Below are positions 17,680 through 25,299 of a DNA stretch of 64,000 bases, piece by piece. Location of the stretch: contig NZ_JAAWWK010000001.1 of assembly GCF_012272835.1 (NCBI RefSeq), positions 124,001-188,000 on the forward strand. Direction: 5' to 3'. Under the pieces are notes generated by a model that did not search any database, was not told where the DNA came from, and saw nothing but the letters and a program-made list of their open reading frames with translations. This DNA is from Spongiibacter thalassae (GTDB lineage: Bacteria > Pseudomonadota > Gammaproteobacteria > Pseudomonadales > Spongiibacteraceae). The number at the start of each line of letters is the position of its first letter. The first letter of the stretch is position 1. Both the position numbers and the translations under genes were made by a program.

Positions 17680-18894
17680 ATGAGTGACGAGACACAATCA
17701 CTTGACGTTTTCCGGCAGAAAGTGGCGAAGTTCCTGGACGAGGAATTGAGCGACCGTATTCGTGAGGGCGGTAAAAAAACCACCAGTATGTTCTCACCCT
17801 TTGCGGAGGCAATGGCCTTCCAGCAAGCGCTGCACGCCAAGGGCTGGTCCGGTGTTTCCTGGCCCAGGGAATATGGCGGTACGGGCTGGAGCCTGGCGCA
17901 GCAGAATATTTTCCAGGAAGAGTGCCGAGTGAGAGAGCTGCCGTTTTTGTTGCCCAATGGGCTGCAGATGGTGGGGCCGGTGTTAATGAAATTCGGTACC
18001 GAGGAGCAGAAACAGCGCTACCTGCCTGGGATTCTCAGCGGCGAAGAGTACTGGGCTCAGGGGTACTCTGAGCCGGGATCCGGCTCTGACCTGGTGTCGC
18101 TGAAGTGTCGCGCGGACCGCGACGGCGATGAGTACGTCATCAACGGCAGCAAGATCTGGACAACCTACGCCCACCACTCGAAGCGCATGTTCATGCTGGT
18201 GCGCACCGATTTCGACTGCAAGCCCCAGCGCGGCATTACCTTTCTCTTGCTCGATTCGCTGGATTTGCCCGGAATGGAAGTGCGGGAAATCATCGGCTTG
18301 GACGGTGTGCCGGAGCAGTGCGAAGTGTTCTTCGACAACGTGCGCGTGCCCATTAGCAACCGCCTGGGCGAAGAAAACGACGGCTGGAGTGTTGCCAAGT
18401 ACCTGTTGGTGCACGAGCGCGGCTCCAGTCTGTCCATGGGTGTCATCATGGAGAACGAGCTACAACGCATCAGACGCCTGGCGAGTGAGATGGGCGATGG
18501 TTTTGGTGGCGTGCTCGTTGACGACTCGGCCTTCCAGCGACGCTTTGCAGACCTGCAGCGCGAAGCGGCCACCGTGGACGCGCTGGAAGATAAGATGTTC
18601 CGCATTGACAAAAGCAGCCCGGAATCAGGCCCATACAGCTCCCTGATCAAGATCGCCTGGACGGAAAGCCTGCAACGCTTATGCGAGTTCGCCATCGATG
18701 TGTGTGGTTCGGTGTCATTGCCGCTGCAGCTGGCGGCACTGGAAGTGGGTAGCGGTGTAGAGCCGATAGGCCCGGAAGACGCGCTTACTCTGATGCCCAA
18801 GTACCTGAATAACCACGCGGCGTCCATCTATGGTGGTAGCAACGAAATTCAGCGAGAAATTATCGCCAAGGCGATTGTGGATGGAAGGAACTGA
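17680..18894 (+). CDS. Acyl-CoA dehydrogenase (catalytic-type subunit)
   Basis: 404 residues. WPREYGGTGWSLAQQNIFQE, GYSEPGSGSDLVSLKCR, VINGSKIWTTYAHHS and the C-terminal IYGGSNEIQREIIAKAIV mark an ACAD with the full active-site tail. It is closely spaced with the next dehydrogenase (start 8 nt after this stop). The two probably form a heteromeric FadE-type enzyme, as in the 12057/13185 pair. An upstream crotonase and downstream hydrolase suggest a beta-oxidation-like module. Confidence 0.93.
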   Translation: MSDETQSLDVFRQKVAKFLDEELSDRIREGGKKTTSMFSPFAEAMAFQQALHAKGWSGVSWPREYGGTGWSLAQQNIFQEECRVRELPFLLPNGLQMVGPVLMKFGTEEQKQRYLPGILSGEEYWAQGYSEPGSGSDLVSLKCRADRDGDEYVINGSKIWTTYAHHSKRMFMLVRTDFDCKPQRGITFLLLDSLDLPGMEVREIIGLDGVPEQCEVFFDNVRVPISNRLGEENDGWSVAKYLLVHERGSSLSMGVIMENELQRIRRLASEMGDGFGGVLVDDSAFQRRFADLQREAATVDALEDKMFRIDKSSPESGPYSSLIKIAWTESLQRLCEFAIDVCGSVSLPLQLAALEVGSGVEPIGPEDALTLMPKYLNNHAASIYGGSNEIQREIIAKAIVDGRN

Positions 18895-18901
18895 GTTAAC
18901 T

Positions 18902-20032
18902 ATGACAGCCCTGAATACGGAGCTCAAACAACAGCTCGACGACACCATCGCACAATTTCTTGACAATGAATACGATTTCCCGGCGCGGCAGTCGCTTGTC
19001 GCTTCTGAAGAGGGCTATTCGAGGGAGCACTGGCGCGCTTTCGCTGAACTGGGCTGGCTGGGAATTCCCTTCGCCGAACAACACGGCGGTATCGGTGGGG
19101 CTTTCACAGATACCCTGGAGATGATGCGTCTGTTTGGCAAGCATCTGGTGGTAGAACCCTTTGCCAGCACCGTGGGTATGGTGGGAGGTGCTATTGCACA
19201 GGGATCGAACCGGCACCTCAAGGAGGAGTGTCTGTCCCGTTTGATAGCGGGTGAGGTCATCGGGGCCCTCGCTATGGAGGAGCCAGGGTCGCGGGGCAAC
19301 CCGGCTTTAGTAAACATGACCGCCCAGCCGCTTGCGAAGGGAGGTGAATATCGGCTGAGGGGCGAGAAGATATGCGTGCTGAATGCACCCCAGGCCGATT
19401 TTCTACTGGTCTCGGCGAGAACCTCTGAAGAGCAGTCGGATACTGACGGTATCAGCCTTTTTCTTGTTGAGACCGACCGAGAGGGGGTTCAACTCACTTC
19501 TTATCCCACGGTGGATGGACACCGTGCCGCCAATATAAAGTTTGATGTAGAGCTGGGCCTTGAGAACATGTTATCGGAAGAGGGGCAGGGCTACCCGCTA
19601 TTGATACAGGCCGTCGACAACGGCCTGTTGATGCTTTGCGCCGAGGCGGTGGGAATCATGGAGGCGCTACTCGATACCACGGTTGAGTATACGAATACCC
19701 GCAAGCAATTCGGTGTGCCCCTGTCCACGTTTCAAGTGCTGCGTCACCGGATGGCGGATATGTTCATCGAGTACCAGCGCACGAGTGCGCTGTTGGACAC
19801 GGTCGTTTTGTCCCAGTCCGCCGGCGGGAGCGTCGACAGGCGCTCCCTGCACCTGCTGAAGGCGCAAGTAGGGCATTCCGGCCGCCTTGTCGGCGATGCG
19901 GCAATTCAGTTGCATGGCGGTATGGGGATGACGGACGAACTCATTGTTGGACACTATGTCAAGCGCTTGATTGCCATTGGTCAGCTGCTGGGTAATGTGA
20001 ATTTTCACCTGCAGCAGGCGTGGAGGAGTTGA
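18902..20032 (+). CDS. Acyl-CoA dehydrogenase (partner subunit)
   Basis: About 376 residues. The ATG at 18902 is chosen because GGAAGGA lies upstream and it avoids overlapping the previous gene; a longer frame begins at 18830. ACAD features are LGWLGIPFAEQHGGIGGAF, FLLVSARTSEEQ, FGVPLSTFQVLRHRMADMF and LHGGMGMTDELIVGHYVKR. It lacks the GGSNE-type tail, as expected for the partner subunit. Its 3' half is the source of two decayed copies further downstream (21289-21777 and 23035-23150). Confidence 0.92.
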   Translation: MTALNTELKQQLDDTIAQFLDNEYDFPARQSLVASEEGYSREHWRAFAELGWLGIPFAEQHGGIGGAFTDTLEMMRLFGKHLVVEPFASTVGMVGGAIAQGSNRHLKEECLSRLIAGEVIGALAMEEPGSRGNPALVNMTAQPLAKGGEYRLRGEKICVLNAPQADFLLVSARTSEEQSDTDGISLFLVETDREGVQLTSYPTVDGHRAANIKFDVELGLENMLSEEGQGYPLLIQAVDNGLLMLCAEAVGIMEALLDTTVEYTNTRKQFGVPLSTFQVLRHRMADMFIEYQRTSALLDTVVLSQSAGGSVDRRSLHLLKAQVGHSGRLVGDAAIQLHGGMGMTDELIVGHYVKRLIAIGQLLGNVNFHLQQAWRS

Positions 20033-20213
20033 ACCAAGGCGATCCTCTAGCCTCAATCATTGTTTTTTCAATGTGGTTTTTTTCTGCATTGGTCTCCCTG
20101 GATTGAAGGGATCCTGTCTCTGTTTGCGTTCCTGGTACTAATTACCATGAAAGAAATGATCGAGCTTCGGTAGATCGCTTACTACGTCTTTAAAAGAGGT
20201 TAAGAATAAGAGA

Positions 20214-21254
20214 ATGAAGAACAACAAGCCCAATAAAACAAATTGGTTCAAAGCGGTGTCTGAAAAAGCACTTCGAAAGCTGATCTTCACTTCTCTACCA
20301 CTACCGGAAGGCGTTAGCGATGAAATGCGCGAATCGCTGCGAAAATCTCCGCCTATGCGCGCCACGATCCACAAGCTGATCTGCAAATTCATGTCCATCA
20401 GTAAATTGATGGAACGGGCTGAAGAGATGGATAGGCTGAAAGCTCGCTCAGTCGAAGAAACGGCCGCGACACTTTCTGTTTCTATTGAGCAGGATTCCAT
20501 TGATGGGGTGAATGTGTACTGGCTGACGCCAGAGACGATTGATCCACAGCACGAAGACCACTTGTTCATCAATCTACACGGCGGTGGCTACATTATGGGT
20601 GCTGGAATGGCGGGCAATGACGAGGCGGTATTAATCGCCGCCCGCGCTAAAGTGAAAGTGTTGGCTGTCGACTATCGCATGGCTCCCGATCACCCGGCCC
20701 CGGCAGGGCTCGACGACGTAACGGCTGTGTGGAAATATTTACTGAAGTCTCGCTCAGCAGGCTCAATGGCTATGGGGGGGACATCCGCAGGGGGTGGCTT
20801 AACACTGGGCTCAATACATAAGTTCAAGGACATGGGTTTAGAGCTGCCCGGTGCGATTTATGCAGGTACTCCGGGCGGAGACTGCCATAGAACCGGCGAC
20901 AGTTACTGCATTAACGAAGGCATTGATCGCATGTTGGTTTCCCGGGATGGCATCCTGCGTAGGATTTGCGAAGAAATGTACCCGGGAGAACTGGGGGCAG
21001 AACATCGCTATGTTTCTCCGCTGCGTGGTGACTTTGAGAACTTTCCACCCGGCTGCTTAATTTCAGGAACGCGAGATATTCTATTGAGCGACACTGTAAT
21101 GGTTCACAGGAAGTTGCGTCGGGCAGGCGTTGACGCGGACCTACACATCTATGAGGGGCTGTCCCACGCGGATTACATGGAAGTGTGGGACTCCCCTGAG
21201 TCCAGGGAGCACTACGCCGAGTTAAACGCGTTTTTGCTTAAGCATTTACAGTAA
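20214..21254 (+). CDS. Alpha/beta hydrolase, hormone-sensitive-lipase-like, copy 1
   Basis: 346 residues. The HSL-family oxyanion motif HGGGY is near residue 120, the nucleophile elbow GGTSAGGG near 187-194, the Asp-containing SGTRD near 285 and catalytic His in GLSHADYM near 315. These enzymes cleave esters of hydrophobic acids, including acyl or lactone intermediates. Reading by eye, about 19 residues differ from the tandem copy at 21959-22999, mostly between residues 220 and 260. It follows the acyl-CoA dehydrogenase pair and may share their transcript. Confidence 0.93.
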   Translation: MKNNKPNKTNWFKAVSEKALRKLIFTSLPLPEGVSDEMRESLRKSPPMRATIHKLICKFMSISKLMERAEEMDRLKARSVEETAATLSVSIEQDSIDGVNVYWLTPETIDPQHEDHLFINLHGGGYIMGAGMAGNDEAVLIAARAKVKVLAVDYRMAPDHPAPAGLDDVTAVWKYLLKSRSAGSMAMGGTSAGGGLTLGSIHKFKDMGLELPGAIYAGTPGGDCHRTGDSYCINEGIDRMLVSRDGILRRICEEMYPGELGAEHRYVSPLRGDFENFPPGCLISGTRDILLSDTVMVHRKLRRAGVDADLHIYEGLSHADYMEVWDSPESREHYAELNAFLLKHLQ

Positions 21255-21288
21255 ATACCGCGTGTATGGCAGAGGATTGGGCAGTTGA

Positions 21289-21777
21289 ATGCCGATGGCA
21301 TCAGCCTGTTTCTCGTCGAAACTCCCAAGGAGGGCCTTCAGCTCACTTCTTATTCCACCGTCGACAGACACCGCGCCGCCAATATCAGTCTCGATGTAGA
21401 ACTGGGTCCTGAGTGCCTGTTGACTGAGGCAGGGCAGGGCTACACAATATTGGCGCTGGCTGTCGACAGCGGTTTGCTGATGCTCTGCGCCGAGGCAGTG
21501 GAAATCATGGCGGCGCTGCTCGATTCCACGGTAGAGTATACGAATACCCGCAAGCAATTCGGTGTGCCCCTGTCCACGTTCCAAGTGCTCCCTGCACCTG
21601 CTGAAGGCGAAAGCAGGGCATTCCGGTCGTATAATCGGCGACGCGGCAGTTCAGCCGCATGGCGGTATGGTGATGACGGACGAACTCATTGTTGGGCACT
21701 ATGTCAAGCGCTTGATTGCCATTGGTCAGCTGCTGGGTAATGTGAATTTTCACCTGCAGCAGGCGTGGAGGAGTTGA
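21289..21777 (+). pseudogene. Decayed fragment of acyl-CoA dehydrogenase (copy 2)
   Basis: This matches the 3' ~590 nt of the gene at 18902-20032. It begins abruptly inside the middle domain (ADGISLFLVETPKEG) and lacks about 106 nt relative to the parent. The deletion joins CAAGTGCT to CCCTGCACC and shifts the frame, so the C-terminal part (HSGRIIGDAAVQPHGGMVMT) is read in another frame. No start site and no N-terminal domain are present, so it cannot make a working enzyme. The last ~250 nt are nearly identical to the parent, while the first part is more diverged. Confidence 0.9.
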
Positions 21778-21958
21778 ACCAAGGCGATCCTCTAGCCTCA
21801 ATCATTGTTTTTTCAATGTGGTTTTTTTCTGCATTGGTCTTCCTGGATTGAAGGGATCCTGTCTCTGTTTGCGTCCCTGTTACTAATTACCATGAAAGAA
21901 ATGATCGAGCTTCGGTAGATCGCTTACTACGTCTTTAAAAGAGGTTAAGAATAAGAGA

Positions 21959-22999
21959 ATGAAGAACAACAAGCCCAATAAAAAAAATTGGTTAAAAGCG
22001 GTGTCTGAAAAAGCACTTCGAAAGCTGATCTTCACTTCTCTACCACTACCGGAAGGCGTTAGCGATGAAATGCGCGAATCGCTGCGAAAATCTCCGACTA
22101 TGCGCGCCACGATCCACAAGCTGATCTGCAAATTCATGTCCATCAGTAAATTGATGGAACGGGCTGAAGAGATGGATAGGCTGAAAGCTCGCTCAGTCGA
22201 AGAAACGGCCGCGACACTTTCTGTTTCTATTGAGCAGGATTCCATTGATGGGGTGAATGTGTACTGGCTGACGCCAGAGACGATTGATCCACAGCACGAA
22301 AACCACTTGTTCATCAATCTACACGGCGGTGGTTATATTATGGGTGCTGGAATGGCGGGCAATGACGAGGCGGTATTAATCGCCGCCCGCGCTAAAATGA
22401 AAGTGTTGGCTGTCGACTATCGCATGGCTCCCGATCACCCGGCCCCGGCAGGGCTCAACGACGTAACGGCTGTGTGGAAATATTTACTGAAATCTCGCTC
22501 AGCGGGTTCAATGGCTATGGGGGGGACATCCGCAGGGGGCGGCTTAACACTGGGGTCAATACATAAGTTCAAGGACATGGGTTTAGAGCTGCCCGGTGCG
22601 ATTTATGCAGGTACTCCGGGCGGAGACTGCTATAAAACCGGCGACAGTCACTACATTAACGAGGGCGTTGATCGCATGTTGGTTTCCCGGCATGGCATCC
22701 TGCGTAGGGTCAGCGAAGAAATATACCCGGGTGAACTGGGGGCAGAACACTGCTATGTTTCTCCGCTGCGTGGTGACTTTGAGAACTTCCCACCCGGCTG
22801 CTTAATTTCAGGAACGCGAGATGCTCTATTAAGCGACACTGTAATGGTTCACAGGAAGTTGCGTCGGGCCGGCGTGGAAGCGGACTTACACATCTATGAG
22901 GGGCTGTCCCACGCGGATTACATGGAAGTGTGGGATTCCCCTGAGTCCAGGGAGCACTACGCCGAGCTAAACGCGTTTTTGCTAAAGCATTTACGGTAA
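21959..22999 (+). CDS. Alpha/beta hydrolase, hormone-sensitive-lipase-like, copy 2
   Basis: 346 residues, about 94-95% identical by eye to the upstream copy, with HGGGY, GGTSAGGG, SGTRD and GLSHADYM all intact. Replacements cluster around residues 220-260 (CHRTGDSYC versus CYKTGDSHY), a region that may contribute to the substrate pocket, and only a few fall elsewhere. The 5' flank including the ribosome-binding region is also duplicated, so both copies should be translated. An altered substrate preference is possible but unproven. Confidence 0.93.
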   Translation: MKNNKPNKKNWLKAVSEKALRKLIFTSLPLPEGVSDEMRESLRKSPTMRATIHKLICKFMSISKLMERAEEMDRLKARSVEETAATLSVSIEQDSIDGVNVYWLTPETIDPQHENHLFINLHGGGYIMGAGMAGNDEAVLIAARAKMKVLAVDYRMAPDHPAPAGLNDVTAVWKYLLKSRSAGSMAMGGTSAGGGLTLGSIHKFKDMGLELPGAIYAGTPGGDCYKTGDSHYINEGVDRMLVSRHGILRRVSEEIYPGELGAEHCYVSPLRGDFENFPPGCLISGTRDALLSDTVMVHRKLRRAGVEADLHIYEGLSHADYMEVWDSPESREHYAELNAFLLKHLR

Positions 23000-23034
23000 A
23001 TACCGCTTGTACGGCAGAGGATTGGGCAGTTGAA

Positions 23035-23150
23035 TGCCGATGGCATCAGCCTGTTTCTCGCCGAAACTCCTGAGGAGGGCGTTCAACTCACTTCTCGTCG
23101 ACGGACATCGCGCCGAGGCCGTTGGAATCGTGGAGGTGCTGATTGCGTCA
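23035..23150 (+). pseudogene. Short remnant of acyl-CoA dehydrogenase (copy 3)
   Basis: It starts at the same junction as copy 2 (ADGISLFLAETPEEGVQL), then jumps across internal deletions from the VDG/HRA region to the EAVGIVEVL region and ends. The deletions appear to use short GCGCCG-type matches. It is non-functional and marks the right end of the duplicated array. Confidence 0.8.
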
Positions 23151-23246
23151 GCAATCCTTCCGGGTGTTCCTGTAGTAGGAGGTGCCTTTACCTCATTGTG
23201 AAATCAATAATCGCTGGATAGGTATTCGAGGAGCGATGGAGAGTGT

Positions 23247-24281
23247 ATGACGGCCATTAAAAATCTTCAAAAGCTGCAGTTGTTGTGGCAAACCCGAGAT
23301 CCATTCCTGCTTTGTGCGCATCATATCGACCACTACCCTAATGGTAACGATCAACTGGGCCCGAATGCGTCCCTTGCGGGGCATCAGTTAGGGATGGACT
23401 TCCTGCCTCTCTCCGACAATTGGCGTATGTACCATGGGCACACGGTGCCCGGTTTTCCTGCACATCCTCACCGGGGTTTTGAAACGGTGACCATAACCAA
23501 AAGAGGGTACGTAGATCACTTTGATTCGATGGGGGCAACCGGGCGCTATGGTAACGGCGATGTTCAATGGTTGACCGCGGGTAACGGCATCCAACATTCT
23601 GAAATGTTTCCCCTTGTGCATGAGAACAAAGAAAACCCACTGGAATTGTTTCAAATCTGGCTTAATCTCCCCTCGGAAAGCAAGCGCTGCGAACCTTGTT
23701 TCAACATGTTCTGGCACGAATCCTTGCCAGTTTACACATATAGAGACGAGCACAGCCGGGAAACTCGGGTAGACATTACCGCTGGTGCGCTGGGAGATAC
23801 CACACCGCTACGACCGCCGCCAAACTCCTGGGCTGCTGACGAACGCAATCACGTTGCGATATGGCATATTCGTATGGATGCCGATGCCGAGTGGCAAATG
23901 CCTCCATGCCCGGATGGGGTAAACCGAAGAGTGTATTACTATCAGGGAAAGTCCCTGTGGGTTAACCAACAGAACATTGAGCAGGGCTACTGCTTTGATG
24001 TTGAACCGCAGCAAACGCTTGCGATAACAAACCATAGCGAACCTAGCTACATGCTGGTGCTCCAGGGCCGAAGTATCAACCAAGCTATTGCCCAGCAAGG
24101 GCCGTTTGTTATGAATACTCGGGCTGAGCTCATGGAAGCGTTTGCTGATTATCAAAAGACCCAGTTTGGCGGCTGGCCCTGGCCTGCGCCCGATATCGCC
24201 CATTCACGAGATCAACCTCGGTTTACTCGTATTCGGGGTAAAGAGGAATTTCCGCCTACTGGATTGAATCCGGATGACTGA
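23247..24281 (+). CDS. Pirin family protein, long form
   Basis: 344 residues, longer than typical pirins (~290). Two cupin domains are expected. The metal site is visible in AHPHRGFETVTI near residue 75, followed by GDVQWLTAGNGIQHSEM. The C-terminal domain includes VEPQQTLAITNH. Pirins are iron-binding cupins acting as redox sensors or quercetinase-like dioxygenases. It is followed after 49 nt by a second pirin in the same direction. Confidence 0.9.
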   Translation: MTAIKNLQKLQLLWQTRDPFLLCAHHIDHYPNGNDQLGPNASLAGHQLGMDFLPLSDNWRMYHGHTVPGFPAHPHRGFETVTITKRGYVDHFDSMGATGRYGNGDVQWLTAGNGIQHSEMFPLVHENKENPLELFQIWLNLPSESKRCEPCFNMFWHESLPVYTYRDEHSRETRVDITAGALGDTTPLRPPPNSWAADERNHVAIWHIRMDADAEWQMPPCPDGVNRRVYYYQGKSLWVNQQNIEQGYCFDVEPQQTLAITNHSEPSYMLVLQGRSINQAIAQQGPFVMNTRAELMEAFADYQKTQFGGWPWPAPDIAHSRDQPRFTRIRGKEEFPPTGLNPDD

Positions 24282-24330
24282 ATTTATGGATTCAGCGGCC
24301 TTATCTCAAAATCAATAGCAGGACGATACA

Positions 24331-25161
24331 GTGAAAATTTTCCAGGCACAGCAAACCCTTGAAGGCGCAGGATTCAAGGTGGCAAGGCCGATTCCTACGC
24401 CGGTCTGTGAATCCGTCGGCCCTTTTATATTACTCGACCATATCGGTCCCTTAGTGGCCCCGGCAGGGCAATCTGTGGCCGCCCCGACTCACCCCCATGC
24501 GGGTATTGAGACCATTTCCTATTTTTTGGATGGTGAAGGCTTTCATCAGGACAGTCTTGGGAATAAGGCGACAACAGGGCCAGGTGAGGTACAGTGGATG
24601 CGTGCCGGCCGTGGCATAGTCCATGACGAGGCGCCAGGAAAATCGCTGGTGGAGCGTGGTGGCCGTGTCCATGCGGTACAGCTATGGATCAATATGCCGG
24701 GGGCTAGTAAGACTTCAGAGCCGGTCTATAAAAGCTTCCGCCAAGCGGATATTCCAAAATACGTGGAGAGTGGCGTGGAGATTAGCGTTATAGCGGGGCA
24801 ATACGCGGGTCTTACAGGCCCTTTGACCACGTTAGCCGAGCCCTTGCTGATGCGTGTTTCCTTAAAGGCCAATGGGTCGACTTGTCTGATCCTGTCAGGT
24901 ATCGAGGCGCTTGGCGCATTTGTGCTTGAAGGTGCCGTCACCATCAATGGTACCCCCATTGCGGCAAATGAACTAGCGGTGATGGGTGATAGTGAGAGAA
25001 GCCTGGAAATTTGCTGCACGACTGAGAGTGAATTATTGGTGCTGGGCGGCCATGAAATTAGGGATGAGCTGGTTCGTTATGGGCCTTTCGTGGCAAATAG
25101 CGCTGCTGAAATGCAGCAGACAATTGAACGGTTTCAGAAGGGCCTGTTTGGGGAGTTGTAA
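24331..25161 (+). CDS. Pirin family protein
   Basis: 276 residues of normal pirin length. The metal-binding segment THPHAGIETISYFLDG and GEVQWMRAGRGIVHDE are conserved, and the second cupin is present (LILSGIEALGAFVLEG). It probably forms one transcription unit with the preceding pirin. Its role could be quercetinase-like oxygenation or redox sensing; there is no further evidence. The minus-strand TonB receptor converges on it, separated by a hairpin terminator. Confidence 0.92.
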   Translation: MKIFQAQQTLEGAGFKVARPIPTPVCESVGPFILLDHIGPLVAPAGQSVAAPTHPHAGIETISYFLDGEGFHQDSLGNKATTGPGEVQWMRAGRGIVHDEAPGKSLVERGGRVHAVQLWINMPGASKTSEPVYKSFRQADIPKYVESGVEISVIAGQYAGLTGPLTTLAEPLLMRVSLKANGSTCLILSGIEALGAFVLEGAVTINGTPIAANELAVMGDSERSLEICCTTESELLVLGGHEIRDELVRYGPFVANSAAEMQQTIERFQKGLFGEL

Positions 25162-25227
25162 TACTCCATCGCTTCAAGCCCCGGGTGGGCGGAACACCTA
25201 TCCCGTATTAGTGTAATGTCCTTCGAC

Positions 25228-25256
25228 AAAAAAAACCGGGCTATAAATAGCCCGGT
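25228..25256 (-). terminator. Intrinsic terminator for the TonB receptor gene
   Basis: An 8-bp GC-rich stem (25236-25243 with 25248-25255) around TAAA. Read leftward it is followed by a run of T residues, so it ends transcription of the minus-strand receptor gene that stops at 25300. Confidence 0.9.
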
Positions 25257-25299
25257 AAAGGAAGTCGAGAGACCTCAATAAACGCTAGCTTCTCAGATG

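Larger units (their letters stand above)
19443..23150 (+). repeat. Tandem duplication of dehydrogenase 3' part plus hydrolase
   Basis: Unit A (about 19443-21288) holds the 3' part of the dehydrogenase and hydrolase copy 1. Unit B (21289-23034) holds a decayed dehydrogenase fragment and hydrolase copy 2. A third truncated fragment starts at 23035. The hydrolase start is displaced by 1745 nt between copies. The same novel junction (hydrolase tail joined to an internal dehydrogenase sequence) appears near 21289 and 23035, so a first duplication made the junction and a second copied it. Confidence 0.9.

Noticed and set aside
17076-17957. 293-codon minus-strand ORF
   Set aside because: It is antisense to a clear crotonase and the start of an acyl-CoA dehydrogenase, with no family features.
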